From assembly GCA_035512495.1 (NCBI GenBank), contig DATKDW010000057.1, forward strand, positions 1-48,472: a stretch of 48,472 bases of DNA, written 5' to 3'. Source of the stretch: Acidimicrobiales bacterium. GTDB lineage: Bacteria; Actinomycetota; Acidimicrobiia; Acidimicrobiales; CADCSY01. Below, in pieces: positions 27,423-35,981 of this stretch; the first letter of the stretch is position 1, and each line of letters opens with the position of its first letter. Position numbers and translations under genes: made by a program. A model generated the notes under the pieces. The model made no database searches. It was not told the origin of the DNA and saw nothing but the letters and a program-made list of their open reading frames with translations.

Positions 27423-27911
27423 TCAACCGCCCTTGGGGAGCTGGCGCAGCAGATCGACCATCTCGATTGCTGCCTCCGCCGACTCGTACCCCTTGTTGCC
27501 GGCCTTGGTCCCGGCCCGCTCGATCGCCTGCTCGATGGTGTCGACGGTGAGGACCCCGAAGATCACCGGCACGCCGGTGTCGAGCTGGGCCCTGGCGACC
27601 CCGGCGGCGCACTGCCCGGCCACCTGCTCGTAGTGGCCGGTGGCGCCCCGGATGACGGCGCCGAGGGTGATGACGGCGTCGTGGTCACCTGACTCGGCCA
27701 GGCGCTTCGCCACCAGGGGCAACTCGAAGGCACCGGGCGCCCACGCCTCGGTGATCGAGGCGGCGTCGACGCCGTGGCGCAGGAGGCCGTCCCGCGCCCC
27801 CGCGAGGAGCCGCTCGGTGATGAGGTCGTTGAACCGCCCACAGGCGATGGCGATGCGCATGCCGTCACCCCGCAGGCGACCGACGTAGTTGGTGTGGTCA
27901 GCGGACGTCAT
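27423..27911 (-). CDS. ribH: 6,7-dimethyl-8-ribityllumazine synthase
   Basis: Penultimate step of riboflavin synthesis, condensing the RibA/RibD pyrimidine with the RibB four-carbon unit. The 162-residue product has [24 protein letters not shown] and [12 protein letters not shown] (84-95) with the conserved His. ATG at 27911 has GGAGGG upstream and overlaps the ribBA end by 14 bases. The later in-frame ATG would remove the first strand. It is the last gene of the rib operon before the palindromic repeat. Confidence 0.97.
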   Translation of the reverse strand: MTSADHTNYVGRLRGDGMRIAIACGRFNDLITERLLAGARDGLLRHGVDAASITEAWAPGAFELPLVAKRLAESGDHDAVITLGAVIRGATGHYEQVAGQCAAGVARAQLDTGVPVIFGVLTVDTIEQAIERAGTKAGNKGYESAEAAIEMVDLLRQLPKGG

Positions 27912-29136
27912 CGAGGCCCTCCAGCAGGTGACCCATCCGCTCCTTCTTGGTGCGGAGGTAGGTGATGTTCTCGGGGTTGGGGACGGTCTCCAGCGGCACC
28001 CGGTCGACGATCTCGAGGCCATAGCCGGCGATGCCGTCGCCCTTGGCCGGGTTGTTGGTCATGAGGCGCATGGTGGTGATGCCGAGGTCGACGAGGATCT
28101 GGGCGCCGATGCCGTACTCGCGGCTGTCGACGTGGAGGCCGAGGTCGGTGTTGGCGTCGACGGTGTCGCGGCCCTCGTCCTGCAGGACGTAGGCCTTGAG
28201 CTTGTGGCTGATGCCGATCCCGCGCCCCTCGTGGCCGCGGAGGTAGACCACGACGCCCAGGCCCTCGTCGTCGATCTTCTGCATCGCCGCCTGGAGCTGG
28301 ACCCCGCAGTCGCAGCGCAACGACCCGAAGACGTCACCCGTGAGGCACTCGCTGTGGACGCGGACCAGGACGTCCTCCTGGCCCTGGACCGCGCCCTTCA
28401 CGAAGGCGAGGTGGGTCTCCCCGTCGAGCACCGAGTCGTAGGCGTAGCAGGTGAAGTCGCCCCAGTCGGTGGGGATCCGCGCCTCGGAGACCCGCCTGAT
28501 CAGCTTCTCGCCCTGCCGGCGGTACCGGATGAGGTCGGCGATGGTGATCATCAACAGGCCGTGCTCGTCGCAGAAGTGCTCGAGCTCGGGCATGCGTGAC
28601 ATGGTGCCGTCCTCGTTGACGATCTCGCAGAGCACGCCAGCCGGGAAGAGCCCGGCCATCCGGGCGAGGTCGACGGCCGCCTCGGTGTGGCCGGCGCGCT
28701 TGAGGACGCCGCCCTCGCGGTAGCGCAGCGGGAAGATGTGCCCGGGCCGGGCCAGGTCCTTCGGCGTGGTGGCAGGGTCGATGAGGGCGGCGATGGTGGC
28801 GGCGCGGTCGGCGGCGGAGATGCCCGTGGTGGTCTCGTGGCGGTGGTCGACCGAGACGGTGAAGGCCGTGCGGTGGATCTCGGTGTTGTCGGCCACCATG
28901 AGCGGCAGGTCGAGGTCGTCGCAGCGGGCGCCGGTCAGCGGCATGCAGATCACGCCGGAGGTGTGACGGACGAAGAAGGCGATCTTCTCGGGCGTTGCGA
29001 ACTCCGCCGCCATGATGAGGTCGCCCTCGTTCTCGCGGTCCTCGTCGTCGACCACCACCACGATCTCGCCCCGGCCGATGGCCGCGATGGCGTCCTCGAT
29101 GTTGGCGAGGCGGTCGCTCGGCGCGGCGCCGGTCAC
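27898..29136 (-). CDS. ribBA: Bifunctional DHBP synthase/GTP cyclohydrolase II
   Basis: A fusion of two riboflavin enzymes, 412 residues. The N-terminal RibB half has [11 protein letters not shown] (30-40) and [13 protein letters not shown], making the four-carbon phosphate. The C-terminal RibA half has the zinc-site stretch [18 protein letters not shown] and [12 protein letters not shown], opening GTP. Both sets of motifs look intact. GTG at 29136 overlaps the ribE stop (GTGA). Confidence 0.97.
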   Translation of the reverse strand: MTGAAPSDRLANIEDAIAAIGRGEIVVVVDDEDRENEGDLIMAAEFATPEKIAFFVRHTSGVICMPLTGARCDDLDLPLMVADNTEIHRTAFTVSVDHRHETTTGISAADRAATIAALIDPATTPKDLARPGHIFPLRYREGGVLKRAGHTEAAVDLARMAGLFPAGVLCEIVNEDGTMSRMPELEHFCDEHGLLMITIADLIRYRRQGEKLIRRVSEARIPTDWGDFTCYAYDSVLDGETHLAFVKGAVQGQEDVLVRVHSECLTGDVFGSLRCDCGVQLQAAMQKIDDEGLGVVVYLRGHEGRGIGISHKLKAYVLQDEGRDTVDANTDLGLHVDSREYGIGAQILVDLGITTMRLMTNNPAKGDGIAGYGLEIVDRVPLETVPNPENITYLRTKKERMGHLLEGLDDVR

Positions 29137-29723
29137 GAGAGGTGTCCAGCGAGGAGCTTCTCGGCGTACTTGGCCATGACGTCGACCTCCAGGTTGACCC
29201 GGTCGCCCGGGCCCTTGTGGCCGAGGGTGGTGACCTCGGCGGTGTGCGGGATGACGGCGACGGTGAAGCCGCCGTCGTCGACGTCGACGACGGTGAGGCT
29301 CACCCCGTCGACGGTGATGCTGCCCTTGGCGACCACGTAGCGCGCCAGCGCCGGCGGCAGAGAGACCTCGAGGTCGGGCACCGGGCGGACGACCTCGCCG
29401 ACCGCGTCGACGTGGCCTTGCACCAGGTGACCGCCCAGGCGGTCCATCAGGCGCACCGGGCGCTCCAGGTTCACCGGATCGCCTGGCGCCAGAGACCCGA
29501 GGTCGGTGCGGGCCAGGGTCTCGTCGCTCACGTCGGCCTCCCACCACCCTTCATCGCCGTCACCGCCAGGAGCCTCGAAGGCGACCACGGTCAGGCAGCA
29601 GCCGTTGACGGCGGTCGAGTCACCGATGTGGACGCCGTCGAGCACGGCGCGGGCGGCGATGCGGATGCGACCGCCATCGCACCGGACCACGCGTCCCAGC
29701 TCCTCCACGATGCCTGTGAACAT
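29133..29723 (-). CDS. ribE: Riboflavin synthase alpha subunit
   Basis: Dismutates two lumazines to riboflavin. The 196-residue product is an internal duplication of the lumazine-binding barrel. [10 protein letters not shown] and VNGCCLTV mark the first repeat, [11 protein letters not shown] the second. The final helix carries the trimerisation segment. ATG at 29723 shares one base with the ribD stop (TGATG). Confidence 0.96.
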   Translation of the reverse strand: MFTGIVEELGRVVRCDGGRIRIAARAVLDGVHIGDSTAVNGCCLTVVAFEAPGGDGDEGWWEADVSDETLARTDLGSLAPGDPVNLERPVRLMDRLGGHLVQGHVDAVGEVVRPVPDLEVSLPPALARYVVAKGSITVDGVSLTVVDVDDGGFTVAVIPHTAEVTTLGHKGPGDRVNLEVDVMAKYAEKLLAGHLS

Positions 29724-30745
29724 CAGGCGGGCACCTCCTCGGGGCGACGGACGTCGCCGAGGTCGGACGTGGCCGGCACCAGGTCGAGGCGGACGTCGGC
29801 GCCGAGCTGGGTCACCGCCGCCACCCGGCCCTCCCAGACGTCGGCCATGGTGGCGGCGCCGGCACCCGCGAGGGCGCTGCGCCCGTCGTCGCCACCGAAG
29901 AGCTTCGGGGCGAGGTACACGACGTAGCGGTCGACGACGCCGGCCCGGTGGAACGCCCCGGCCACGCCTGCGCCGCCCTCGACCAGGACCCGCAGCACGC
30001 CCCGGCGGCCGAGCTCGTCGAGCACCGCGCCGGGCTCGCCGCTCAGCTCGAGGGCGGGGTGGACCCGCGCGCCCTCCGGCGCCTGCCCGAGGACCACCCG
30101 CAGGGGGTCGGGGCCCTCCACGTGGCGGACGGTGAGGCTGGGGTCGTCGGCGCGCACCGTCCCCGCTCCGACGACCACGGCGTCGGCCTCGGCGCGGAGG
30201 GCGTGGGCGTCGGTGCGGGCCTCGGGACCGGTGATCCACTGCGAGGTCCCGTCGGGGGCGGCGGTGCGCCCGTCGACCGACGACGCCCACTTGAGCACGA
30301 CCCACGGCCGGCCCGTCCGCCGGTGCTTGAGGTACGGCGCCAGCTGGCGGGTGACCTCGTCGCCTTCCACGCCGACCTCGACCTCGATGCCGGCGGCTCG
30401 CAACCGGTCGATGCCCCGCCCCGCGACGCGCTCGTCGGCGTCGACCACGCCCACGACCACCCGGCGGACACCCGCGGCGACCAGTGCGTCGGCGCACGGT
30501 GGGGTGCGCCCGTGGTGCGAGCAGGGCTCGAGCGTCACCCATGCGGTGGCGCCACGGGCAGCGGGCCCGGCGGAGACGAGGGCGGCGGCCTCGGCGTGGA
30601 GGCCCCCGGGCGGGGCGGTGGCGCCCTCGTGGACGCGCCCGTCGGGCGTGGCGAGCACGCAACCGACCCACGGGTTGGGGGCGGTGGTGCGGCGCACGGC
30701 GTGCGCGAGGGCCATCGCCCGCCGCATCGCCTGCTTGTCGTCCAC
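29723..30745 (-). CDS. ribD: Bifunctional riboflavin deaminase/reductase
   Basis: Deaminates and reduces the pyrimidine intermediate, 340 residues. The N-terminal deaminase has zinc ligands His50 (in HAEAAAL), Cys75 (EPCSHHGRTPPC) and Cys84. The C-terminal reductase starts near LKWASSVDGRTAAPDGTSQWITG. Between them a short linker is normal. GTG at 30745 has AGGAGG four bases upstream. That site may be hidden by the riboswitch platform. Confidence 0.96.
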   Translation of the reverse strand: MDDKQAMRRAMALAHAVRRTTAPNPWVGCVLATPDGRVHEGATAPPGGLHAEAAALVSAGPAARGATAWVTLEPCSHHGRTPPCADALVAAGVRRVVVGVVDADERVAGRGIDRLRAAGIEVEVGVEGDEVTRQLAPYLKHRRTGRPWVVLKWASSVDGRTAAPDGTSQWITGPEARTDAHALRAEADAVVVGAGTVRADDPSLTVRHVEGPDPLRVVLGQAPEGARVHPALELSGEPGAVLDELGRRGVLRVLVEGGAGVAGAFHRAGVVDRYVVYLAPKLFGGDDGRSALAGAGAATMADVWEGRVAAVTQLGADVRLDLVPATSDLGDVRRPEEVPA

Positions 30746-30747
30746 GT

Positions 30748-30791
30748 GCCCTCCTCGATCGGCGGGCGCGCGGCGAGAACGCAGCGCGCCC
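30748..30791 (-). promoter_or_regulatory. Riboswitch expression platform
   Basis: After the aptamer, GGGCGCGC (30784-30791) can pair with GCGCGCCC (30764-30771). Its first GGG is the last part of the P1 3' strand, so P1 and this stem exclude each other. When P1 forms, GCCC (30764-30767) becomes free to pair with GGGC (30748-30751) at the ribD Shine-Dalgarno. No T-run is present. I infer translational control. Confidence 0.55.
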
Positions 30792-30911
30792 TCGCTCCCA
30801 TCCGGACTGTCACCGTCGGCCCCGGAGTTCCACCGGATCGGCCCCCGCCCGGGAGCGGGGGTTCGCGGGCTCTCACCGCCGGTCTGGGCTTCCACCATTC
30901 CCCGCGAGGGG
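30788..30911 (-). promoter_or_regulatory. FMN riboswitch (RFN element)
   Basis: The minus strand carries the conserved RFN blocks GACCGGCGGTGAGAGCCCGC, CCGGTGGAACTCCGG and GCCGACGGTGACAGTCCGGA. P1 closes as CCCTCGC (30904-30910) with GCGAGGG (30789-30795). Helix P3 is a variable GC hairpin, CCCCCGCTCCCGGGCGGGGG. It lies 43 nt upstream of the ribD start. FMN binding represses rib genes in this class. See the platform entry for the downstream mechanism. Confidence 0.96.
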
Positions 30912-30915
30912 CGTG

Positions 30916-30942
30916 TTGTGTGACCTATGGCTTGTGTGACCT
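30916..30942. repeat. 11-bp direct repeat upstream of the FMN riboswitch
   Basis: TTGTGTGACCT occurs at 30916-30926 and again at 30932-30942, separated by five bases (16-bp period). It lies between the putative rib promoter and the aptamer. Two identical half-sites spaced about 1.5 helical turns apart could bind a regulator as DNA, or could be an RNA element in the leader. Confidence 0.7.
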
Positions 30943-30967
30943 GAACGTGTCGTTCTTCAGGAAGACG

Positions 30968-30973
30968 ACTCTA
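30968..30973 (-). promoter_or_regulatory. Putative -10 of the rib operon
   Basis: TAGAGT on the minus strand lies 57 bp upstream of the riboswitch P1, and is the same hexamer as in rRNA promoter P1. The start would be near 30961. The expected -35 (GGCGGA) is poor, so an activator may be needed or another promoter used. Confidence 0.45.
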
Positions 30974-31062
30974 CCGCACCGACCGGTCGTTCCGCCACCG
31001 AGCGTTTCGGATTCGACCGCGCGTCGCGGGGCCCGTCGCCCGCTCAATCTCCGTTCAGCGGA

Positions 31063-31079
31063 CTCAGCCTGCGGCTGAG
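31063..31079. terminator. Small hairpin after moaB
   Basis: CTCAGCC and GGCTGAG form a perfect 7-bp stem with a 3-nt loop, 13 bases past the moaB stop. On the minus strand no T-run follows. On the plus strand a pyrimidine-rich GTTTCTTCCTCC follows. It probably marks the end of the def-fmt-rsmB-spoIID-moaB unit. Confidence 0.45.
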
Positions 31080-31091
31080 GTTTCTTCCTCC

Positions 31092-31592
31092 TCAGTGGAG
31101 GCGGTCGCCGGCCTGGAGGCGCAGGGCGTGGGGGACGACGTCGAGGACGGCGGCCAGGCACTCGACCGCGCCGCCGGTGGAACCGGGGGTGTTGAGCACG
31201 AGGACCCGTCCCACGGTGCCCGCCACGCCGCGGGAGAGGCGGCCCAGGGGGTTCACCAGGCGCATCGCCTCGGCCATGCCCGGCGCCTCTCGATCGAGGA
31301 CCGCCCGCGTGCCCTCCGGGGTGAGGTCGCGGGGCCCGAACCCGGTGCCGCCGGTGGTGACGACCAGGCCCGCCCAGCCGCCGCACAGCTCGCGCAGGGC
31401 GGCGGCGACCTCTTCGACACCGTCGGACACGACGCGCTGCTCGACGACCTCGAAGCCGGCGTCGAACAGCGCCGTCGCCAGGGCGACACCGGAGCGGTCC
31501 TCGCGGGTCCCGGCCACCACGCCGTCGGACACGGTGAGGACCTTGGCCTCCAGACCCTCTCCGGGTCGGCGCGCGTCGTCGACGTCGGTCAC
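31092..31592 (-). CDS. moaB: MoaB/Mog-family molybdopterin protein
   Basis: A 166-residue protein of the molybdopterin adenylyltransferase family, which activates molybdopterin for metal insertion. The core AKVLTVSDGVVAGTREDRSG and the binding loop TTGGTGFGPRDLTPEGT are diagnostic. No other molybdenum cofactor gene is nearby. GTG at 31592 lies 23 bp after the SpoIID-domain gene and has only a weak ribosome site. MoaB and Mog cannot be separated by eye. Confidence 0.88.
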   Translation of the reverse strand: MTDVDDARRPGEGLEAKVLTVSDGVVAGTREDRSGVALATALFDAGFEVVEQRVVSDGVEEVAAALRELCGGWAGLVVTTGGTGFGPRDLTPEGTRAVLDREAPGMAEAMRLVNPLGRLSRGVAGTVGRVLVLNTPGSTGGAVECLAAVLDVVPHALRLQAGDRLH

Positions 31593-31615
31593 CCGCCCGA
31601 CCGTAGTGCCGGCGC

Positions 31616-33331
31616 TCAGGCCGTCGGGTCGCTCGGGGGGTGGTCCCGCTCGGTGCGGGTGAGGGTGCGGAGGCCCGCGCCACCGGCGGCGAGGATCAGG
31701 GCGAGGAGGATGGCGATGGCCCAGCCGGGCACGTCCCGATCAGTGCCGAGGTCACGGCCGGCAGTTTCCAGGGTGATCCCGGTCGTCGGCGCCCTGCGCT
31801 GGACCCGAACCCGCTCGGGCGGATCGAGCGCCACGTCGGCGACGTCGTCCGGTGACGCCTGGAACAGCTCGCCGTCCGGTGCCGGGGGCGGCGGCGGCGC
31901 CTCGTCGGCCTGCTCGACGCGGACCGTGAAGAGGTTCGAGAGCAGCCCGAGCGACGAGGTGAAGCGGCGGCCGGTGACCGTGCGGACCCCGGCGTCGCCG
32001 TCGAGCTCGATCTCGAGCGCCCGGCCTGACGGACCTGCCTCAGCAACCCGCACCGACCGGAGGCTCCCCGGGTAGCCGAGGCGGGCGGCCACGTCCGCGG
32101 TACCGACGGTGACCTGCCAGGGTCGAGGATCCCGGGTGAGGTAGGGCGCGGCGCGCAGGTAGGAGACGTTGCTGACGCTCGTGCCGAAGCCCTCCTGTGG
32201 GGTCCCGGTGTGACCGCCGGCGTTGGCGGAGTAGAAGCTCAGCGCCAGCCGGTCGGCATCCATCAGCACCACCCCCCGGGTGGCGACGACCGCTCGGTCC
32301 ATGGCGGCGTACTCGGCCTCTTGGCCCAGGTACACCTGGCAGCGCTGCGTGTCGCAGATCTGGCCCGAGACGGCCATGGCCCGCAGCGCGTAGGTGCGCG
32401 CCGCGATGGCCTGGGCCTCCAGCCCCGACGCCGGCCAGCTCGGGTCCCGGACCTCGCCCATGCCTCGGAGGTAGTCCTCGACGTCGACGTGGTTCACCAG
32501 GCGGAGACCGCCACCGGCGTTCGTCGCCTCGATGACGCCCCGGTAGTGCGCCCCCCGGTCGGGCACCCCGACCTCTCCCTCGGTGGGGACGGCCCAGAGC
32601 GGCTCCGGCGAGCTCGGGCCCGTCGACGGGTTGGGTTCGCCGTCCGGGGGCGCCTCGTCGTCGGCAGACGGGTCGGACTCGTCGGGCGCCGCCGTCGTGG
32701 TGGTGACGCCGGACAGCGGCGAGGTGGTGGTCGTGGTGGAGGTCGACGACGTCGAGCTGGTCGGGAGGCTCGGCAGCGGGGAGGTGGTGGTGGGCGACTG
32801 CGCGGGGAAGGCGGCGACGCGCTCCTCGCGCGCCCCGCCGGTGGACGCCGGCTGGACGACGCCGGCGCGCTCGGCCCGGTAGGTGCCGTCGAAGGAGAGC
32901 ACGGCCGTCTCACCAGGCGCCATGCGGAGGGGGAACCCGGCGTGCTGGGCGCCCATGAGCGGGCTGCGCACCTCGCCGCCCCCCGGGAAGGTGACCTCGG
33001 CCCGACCGTCGTCGCGTGCCACGACCACCACCCGCACCGGGCCGCTTGCGCTGCCGAGCTGGGTGCCCGGGTAGAACTGTCCGAGGATCTGGCCGGTGGA
33101 GGCGCCGTCGGTGCCCATCCAGAAGGCGCCGTCCTGGGCCATGCCCACCCCGTGGCCCCACCCGCGGCCGTCGATCACGACCACCTCGAACGAGGCCCGG
33201 GCCGGCACCACCGAGACGGCGACCGCCGCGGTGACGGCGAGCAGCGACGCGACGAGGACGGACACGGCACGGCGCGCGGCACCATGGTGACGTACGTCCG
33301 GCGCGCCCGACGCCCCCGGTGCCATCGTCAC
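31616..33331 (-). CDS. Secreted SpoIID/LytB-domain protein
   Basis: A 571-residue envelope protein. It has a signal segment (about 20-45), then the conserved GRGWGHGVGMAQDGA motif (about 55-70). A Ser/Thr/Pro/Glu-rich linker (about 165-230) precedes the SpoIID domain, with DVEDYLRGMGEV, LEAQAIAARTYAL and YSANAGGHTGTPQEGFG. A C-terminal membrane helix (GWAIAILLALILAAGGAGL) ends in a basic/acidic tail. SpoIID-type proteins are lytic transglycosylases of peptidoglycan, but activity is not shown for this subtype and sporulation is not implied. GTG at 33331 overlaps the rsmB stop; ATG at 33325 is an alternative. Confidence 0.9.
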   Translation of the reverse strand: MTMAPGASGAPDVRHHGAARRAVSVLVASLLAVTAAVAVSVVPARASFEVVVIDGRGWGHGVGMAQDGAFWMGTDGASTGQILGQFYPGTQLGSASGPVRVVVVARDDGRAEVTFPGGGEVRSPLMGAQHAGFPLRMAPGETAVLSFDGTYRAERAGVVQPASTGGAREERVAAFPAQSPTTTSPLPSLPTSSTSSTSTTTTTSPLSGVTTTTAAPDESDPSADDEAPPDGEPNPSTGPSSPEPLWAVPTEGEVGVPDRGAHYRGVIEATNAGGGLRLVNHVDVEDYLRGMGEVRDPSWPASGLEAQAIAARTYALRAMAVSGQICDTQRCQVYLGQEAEYAAMDRAVVATRGVVLMDADRLALSFYSANAGGHTGTPQEGFGTSVSNVSYLRAAPYLTRDPRPWQVTVGTADVAARLGYPGSLRSVRVAEAGPSGRALEIELDGDAGVRTVTGRRFTSSLGLLSNLFTVRVEQADEAPPPPPAPDGELFQASPDDVADVALDPPERVRVQRRAPTTGITLETAGRDLGTDRDVPGWAIAILLALILAAGGAGLRTLTRTERDHPPSDPTA

Positions 33332-34455
33332 CCGGCCTCCGGTCGACGCAGCCGCAGGAGGCCCATCCCGTCGGTGCCGGCAGCCTGGGGCAGCAGCAGC
33401 GCACCACGCCCGTGCGGACGCCAGGGCTCACCCGGGGCCGGCAGCGCTTCTAGGACAGGGTGGCGCTCGCCCAGCCAGGCATCGACCTCGACCGTCTCGG
33501 AGGCGGTGAGGGTGCACACGCTGTAGGTGAGGGTCCCGCCCGGTGCGACCAGCGCGACCGCGGCGTCGAGCAGCTCCCGCTGCAGCGCCGCCAGGCGGAT
33601 CACCTCTTCGGGGCCCACCCGCCAGCGGGCATCGGGGCGACGGCGCAGGACGCCCAGGCCCGAACACGGCGCGTCGACGAGCACGTGGTCGAAGGCGCCG
33701 GGACGCCACGGCGCCCGCCGGCCGTCGGCGACTGCCACGTGGACCGTCTCGGCACCCGTTGCCTCGGCGTTGCCCGCGACCATGGCGACCCGGGCGGGGT
33801 TGATGTCGCTGGCCAGCACGACGGCCCCGGTGCCGGCCATGAACGTGGCCTTGCCCCCGGGAGCGGCGCAGATGTCGGCCACCCGCTCCCCCGCGGCCGC
33901 GCCCACGCTCGCCGCCACCCACTGCGACGCCAGGTCCTGGGTGTAGCCGTCGGGGCGCTCGGAGACCTCGGGCGCCTCGTTCATCTGCTCCAGAGCGGCC
34001 ACCGCGTCGTCGTGGCCCAGGTCGTCGGTGAGGCGGTCGAGCACCCAGTCGGGGTAGCTCAGGCGCACCGCCTCGCTCGGCCACTCGACCGGTGCTGTCG
34101 AGACCCGCCGCAGCACGGCGTTGACCAGGCCCCTCGACCGGCGTGGTGCGACCTCGACCGTGGCCGACACCGCTGCGTGGGCGGGCGTGCCGAGCATCTG
34201 GAGCTGATAGGCGCCGAGGCGGAGCGCGGCCCGGGTTGGCGGGTCGAGTTGGCGCATCACGAAGCGGTCCACCAGGTGGTCGCACGCCCGGCGCATGCGG
34301 GTGGTGCCGTAGACGAGCTCGGTGGCGAAGCCGCGGTCGCGCATCGTCAGCCCGCTGTCCGCCAGCATCGACGGGAGCAGCAGGTTGGCGTAGGCGCCGT
34401 CCTCGATGGCGATGAGGGCGTCCGCCGCCAGGCGCCGGGCGTCGGGTTCCGTCAC
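33328..34455 (-). CDS. rsmB: 16S rRNA m5C967 methyltransferase, compact form
   Basis: SAM-dependent cytosine-5 methyltransferase. The 375-residue product has an N-terminal NusB-like domain (about 1-125). The catalytic domain has SAM motif DICAAPGGK (194-202), PCSG with Cys264 and SVCTL with Cys314, the two catalytic cysteines. It is shorter than the usual 430-450. The region between EQMNEAPEVSER and DGYTQDLASQ lacks the roughly 60-residue linker of E. coli RsmB. GTG at 34455 shares one base with the fmt stop (TAGTG). Confidence 0.92.
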   Translation of the reverse strand: MTEPDARRLAADALIAIEDGAYANLLLPSMLADSGLTMRDRGFATELVYGTTRMRRACDHLVDRFVMRQLDPPTRAALRLGAYQLQMLGTPAHAAVSATVEVAPRRSRGLVNAVLRRVSTAPVEWPSEAVRLSYPDWVLDRLTDDLGHDDAVAALEQMNEAPEVSERPDGYTQDLASQWVAASVGAAAGERVADICAAPGGKATFMAGTGAVVLASDINPARVAMVAGNAEATGAETVHVAVADGRRAPWRPGAFDHVLVDAPCSGLGVLRRRPDARWRVGPEEVIRLAALQRELLDAAVALVAPGGTLTYSVCTLTASETVEVDAWLGERHPVLEALPAPGEPWRPHGRGALLLPQAAGTDGMGLLRLRRPEAG

Positions 34456-35333
34456 TACTGGCCGAGACGGTCGTCGGGGCCTGGGCGGGCGCCGTTGCGC
34501 CAGGCGTCGGCGGCCTGGGCGCCCTTGCCCTCGGGCTGGACCTCGACCAGCTCGAGCCACCCGTCGCCGGAGCCGACGGCGACGCCGTCGATCCCGCCGG
34601 GCTCGAGGGAGCGCGCCCCTTCGCCCGGGCGGGCGGCCAGCACCTTGAGGCGCTTGCCCCGGAACGTCGTCCAGGCCCGACCGAGGCGGGTGAGGGCGTG
34701 GATCTCGGCGGCCGGACGGGACCAGTCGATCCGCAGCTCGGCCGGGTCGATCTTGGCCGCGTAGGTGGCGACGCCCTGCTGGGGTTCAAGCTCGCCGAGA
34801 CCGGCGGTGAGGTGGGCCACCAGGAGGTCGGTGCCCACGGCCACCAGGCGGTTGCGCAGGGACTCCACCGACTCCATCGGGTCGATCGCCACCACCTCAC
34901 AGGCGTACACCGGCCCGGTGTCGAGCCCCTCCTCGAGCGCCATGAGGCACACGCCGGTCTCCCCGTCGCCGGCGAGCACCGCCCGCTCCACCGGGGCGGC
35001 GCCCCGCCAGCGGGGCAGCAGCGAGAAGTGGAGGTTCACCATCGGGAGCCGGTCGAGGACGTGAGGCTTGACGAGGCGCCCGTAGGCGACCACCACCCCG
35101 AGGTCGGCGCCCGCCTCGACGACGTCGTCGACCCGGTCGGTCACTGGGATGCCGAGCTCGACGGCGGCGGACTTGACCGGGCTCGGCACCAGGGCGCCGC
35201 CCCGGCCTCGCTTGCGGTCGGGCTGGGACACGACGAGGGCGACGTCGAAGCCGGCTGCGACGAGGGCGCGCAGCGGCGGGACGGCGGCCTCGGGACTGCC
35301 GAGGAAGACGAGCCGCTCGGGGCGGGGACCCAC
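34455..35333 (-). CDS. fmt: Methionyl-tRNA formyltransferase
   Basis: Formylates initiator Met-tRNA. The 292-residue product has the catalytic set Asn100, His102 and Asp138 within VNLHFSLLPRWRGAAPVERA and GLDTGPVY. A C-terminal oligonucleotide-binding domain begins near TRLGRAWTTFRGKRLKV. GTG at 35333 follows the def stop with no gap. Formylation (fmt) and deformylation (def) form one unit, as in many bacteria. The formyl donor is 10-formyl-tetrahydrofolate. Confidence 0.97.
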   Translation of the reverse strand: MGPRPERLVFLGSPEAAVPPLRALVAAGFDVALVVSQPDRKRGRGGALVPSPVKSAAVELGIPVTDRVDDVVEAGADLGVVVAYGRLVKPHVLDRLPMVNLHFSLLPRWRGAAPVERAVLAGDGETGVCLMALEEGLDTGPVYACEVVAIDPMESVESLRNRLVAVGTDLLVAHLTAGLGELEPQQGVATYAAKIDPAELRIDWSRPAAEIHALTRLGRAWTTFRGKRLKVLAARPGEGARSLEPGGIDGVAVGSGDGWLELVEVQPEGKGAQAADAWRNGARPGPDDRLGQ

Positions 35334-35897
35334 CTAGGAGAGGCCGGGCAGGCGCAGGCCCCGCTGGGTGCGGTCGGCGTCAGCCTCGTCGAAGCCGGTG
35401 GAGGCTCGGAGCTGCTGGTCGCGCAGCGCCCGCTTGGCCTCCTTGCGCTGGTCGTCGTCGAGGCGCTCGAGGAGGAGGATCCCGTCGAGGTGGTCCAGCT
35501 CGTGCTGGAAGATCCGGGCCAGGTACTCGTCGGCCTCGATCGACAGCTCGTTGCCGTCGAGGTCGTAGCCGGTGAGGTGGACCTCCTTCGGGCGCACGAT
35601 CTCCCATGACAGCCCGGGGACGGAGAGGCACCCCTCCTCATAGGTCCACTCACCCCGGCTCTCGCTGATCGTGGGGTTCACGATGACCTTCGGGCCTTGC
35701 TCGTCCTGGGCGTCGTAGACGAAGATCCGCTTCTGGACGCCCACCTGGGGGGCGGCCAGCCCGACGCCGGGAGCCTCGTACATCGTCACGATCATGTCGT
35801 CGGCCAGGCGTGCCAGACGGCCGTCGATGTCGGTGACCTCGGCGGCGCGCTGCTGCAGCACCGGGTCGCCGACGAGGCGGATCTGGTAGGGAGCCAT
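35334..35897 (-). CDS. def: Peptide deformylase
   Basis: Metalloenzyme removing the N-formyl group from nascent proteins, 187 residues. The three motifs are intact: GVGLAAPQVG (44-53), EEGCLSVPG with metal ligand Cys90, and QHELDHLDG with His132, Glu133 and His136. A charged C-terminal extension (about 150-187) exceeds the E. coli length. ATG at 35897 lies eight bases after TAGCCT with no Shine-Dalgarno sequence. It heads the def-fmt-rsmB-spoIID-moaB unit. Confidence 0.97.
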   Translation of the reverse strand: MAPYQIRLVGDPVLQQRAAEVTDIDGRLARLADDMIVTMYEAPGVGLAAPQVGVQKRIFVYDAQDEQGPKVIVNPTISESRGEWTYEEGCLSVPGLSWEIVRPKEVHLTGYDLDGNELSIEADEYLARIFQHELDHLDGILLLERLDDDQRKEAKRALRDQQLRASTGFDEADADRTQRGLRLPGLS

Positions 35898-35905
35898 GGA
35901 CGGCA

Positions 35906-35911
35906 AGGCTA
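35906..35911 (-). promoter_or_regulatory. Putative leaderless -10 element of def
   Basis: TAGCCT on the minus strand stands eight bases before the def ATG. No ribosome-binding site is present between them. The pattern matches rpoZ, mihF, hisG and the M23 gene. No clear -35 was seen. Confidence 0.45.
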
Positions 35912-35981
35912 GCGTCGGCCACTGCGCGATCCGCACGCCCGGATCACCGCGCGCCTGCCGTCCGACCAGGAGCGACCGCCC

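Noticed and set aside
31616-33331. SpoIID domain taken as evidence of sporulation
   Set aside because: SpoIID/LytB proteins are common in non-sporulating actinobacteria and no sporulation genes are near.
33460-34764. Plus-strand frame of 434 codons opposite rsmB and fmt
   Set aside because: Antisense shadow with no domain resemblance, opposite two well-identified genes.
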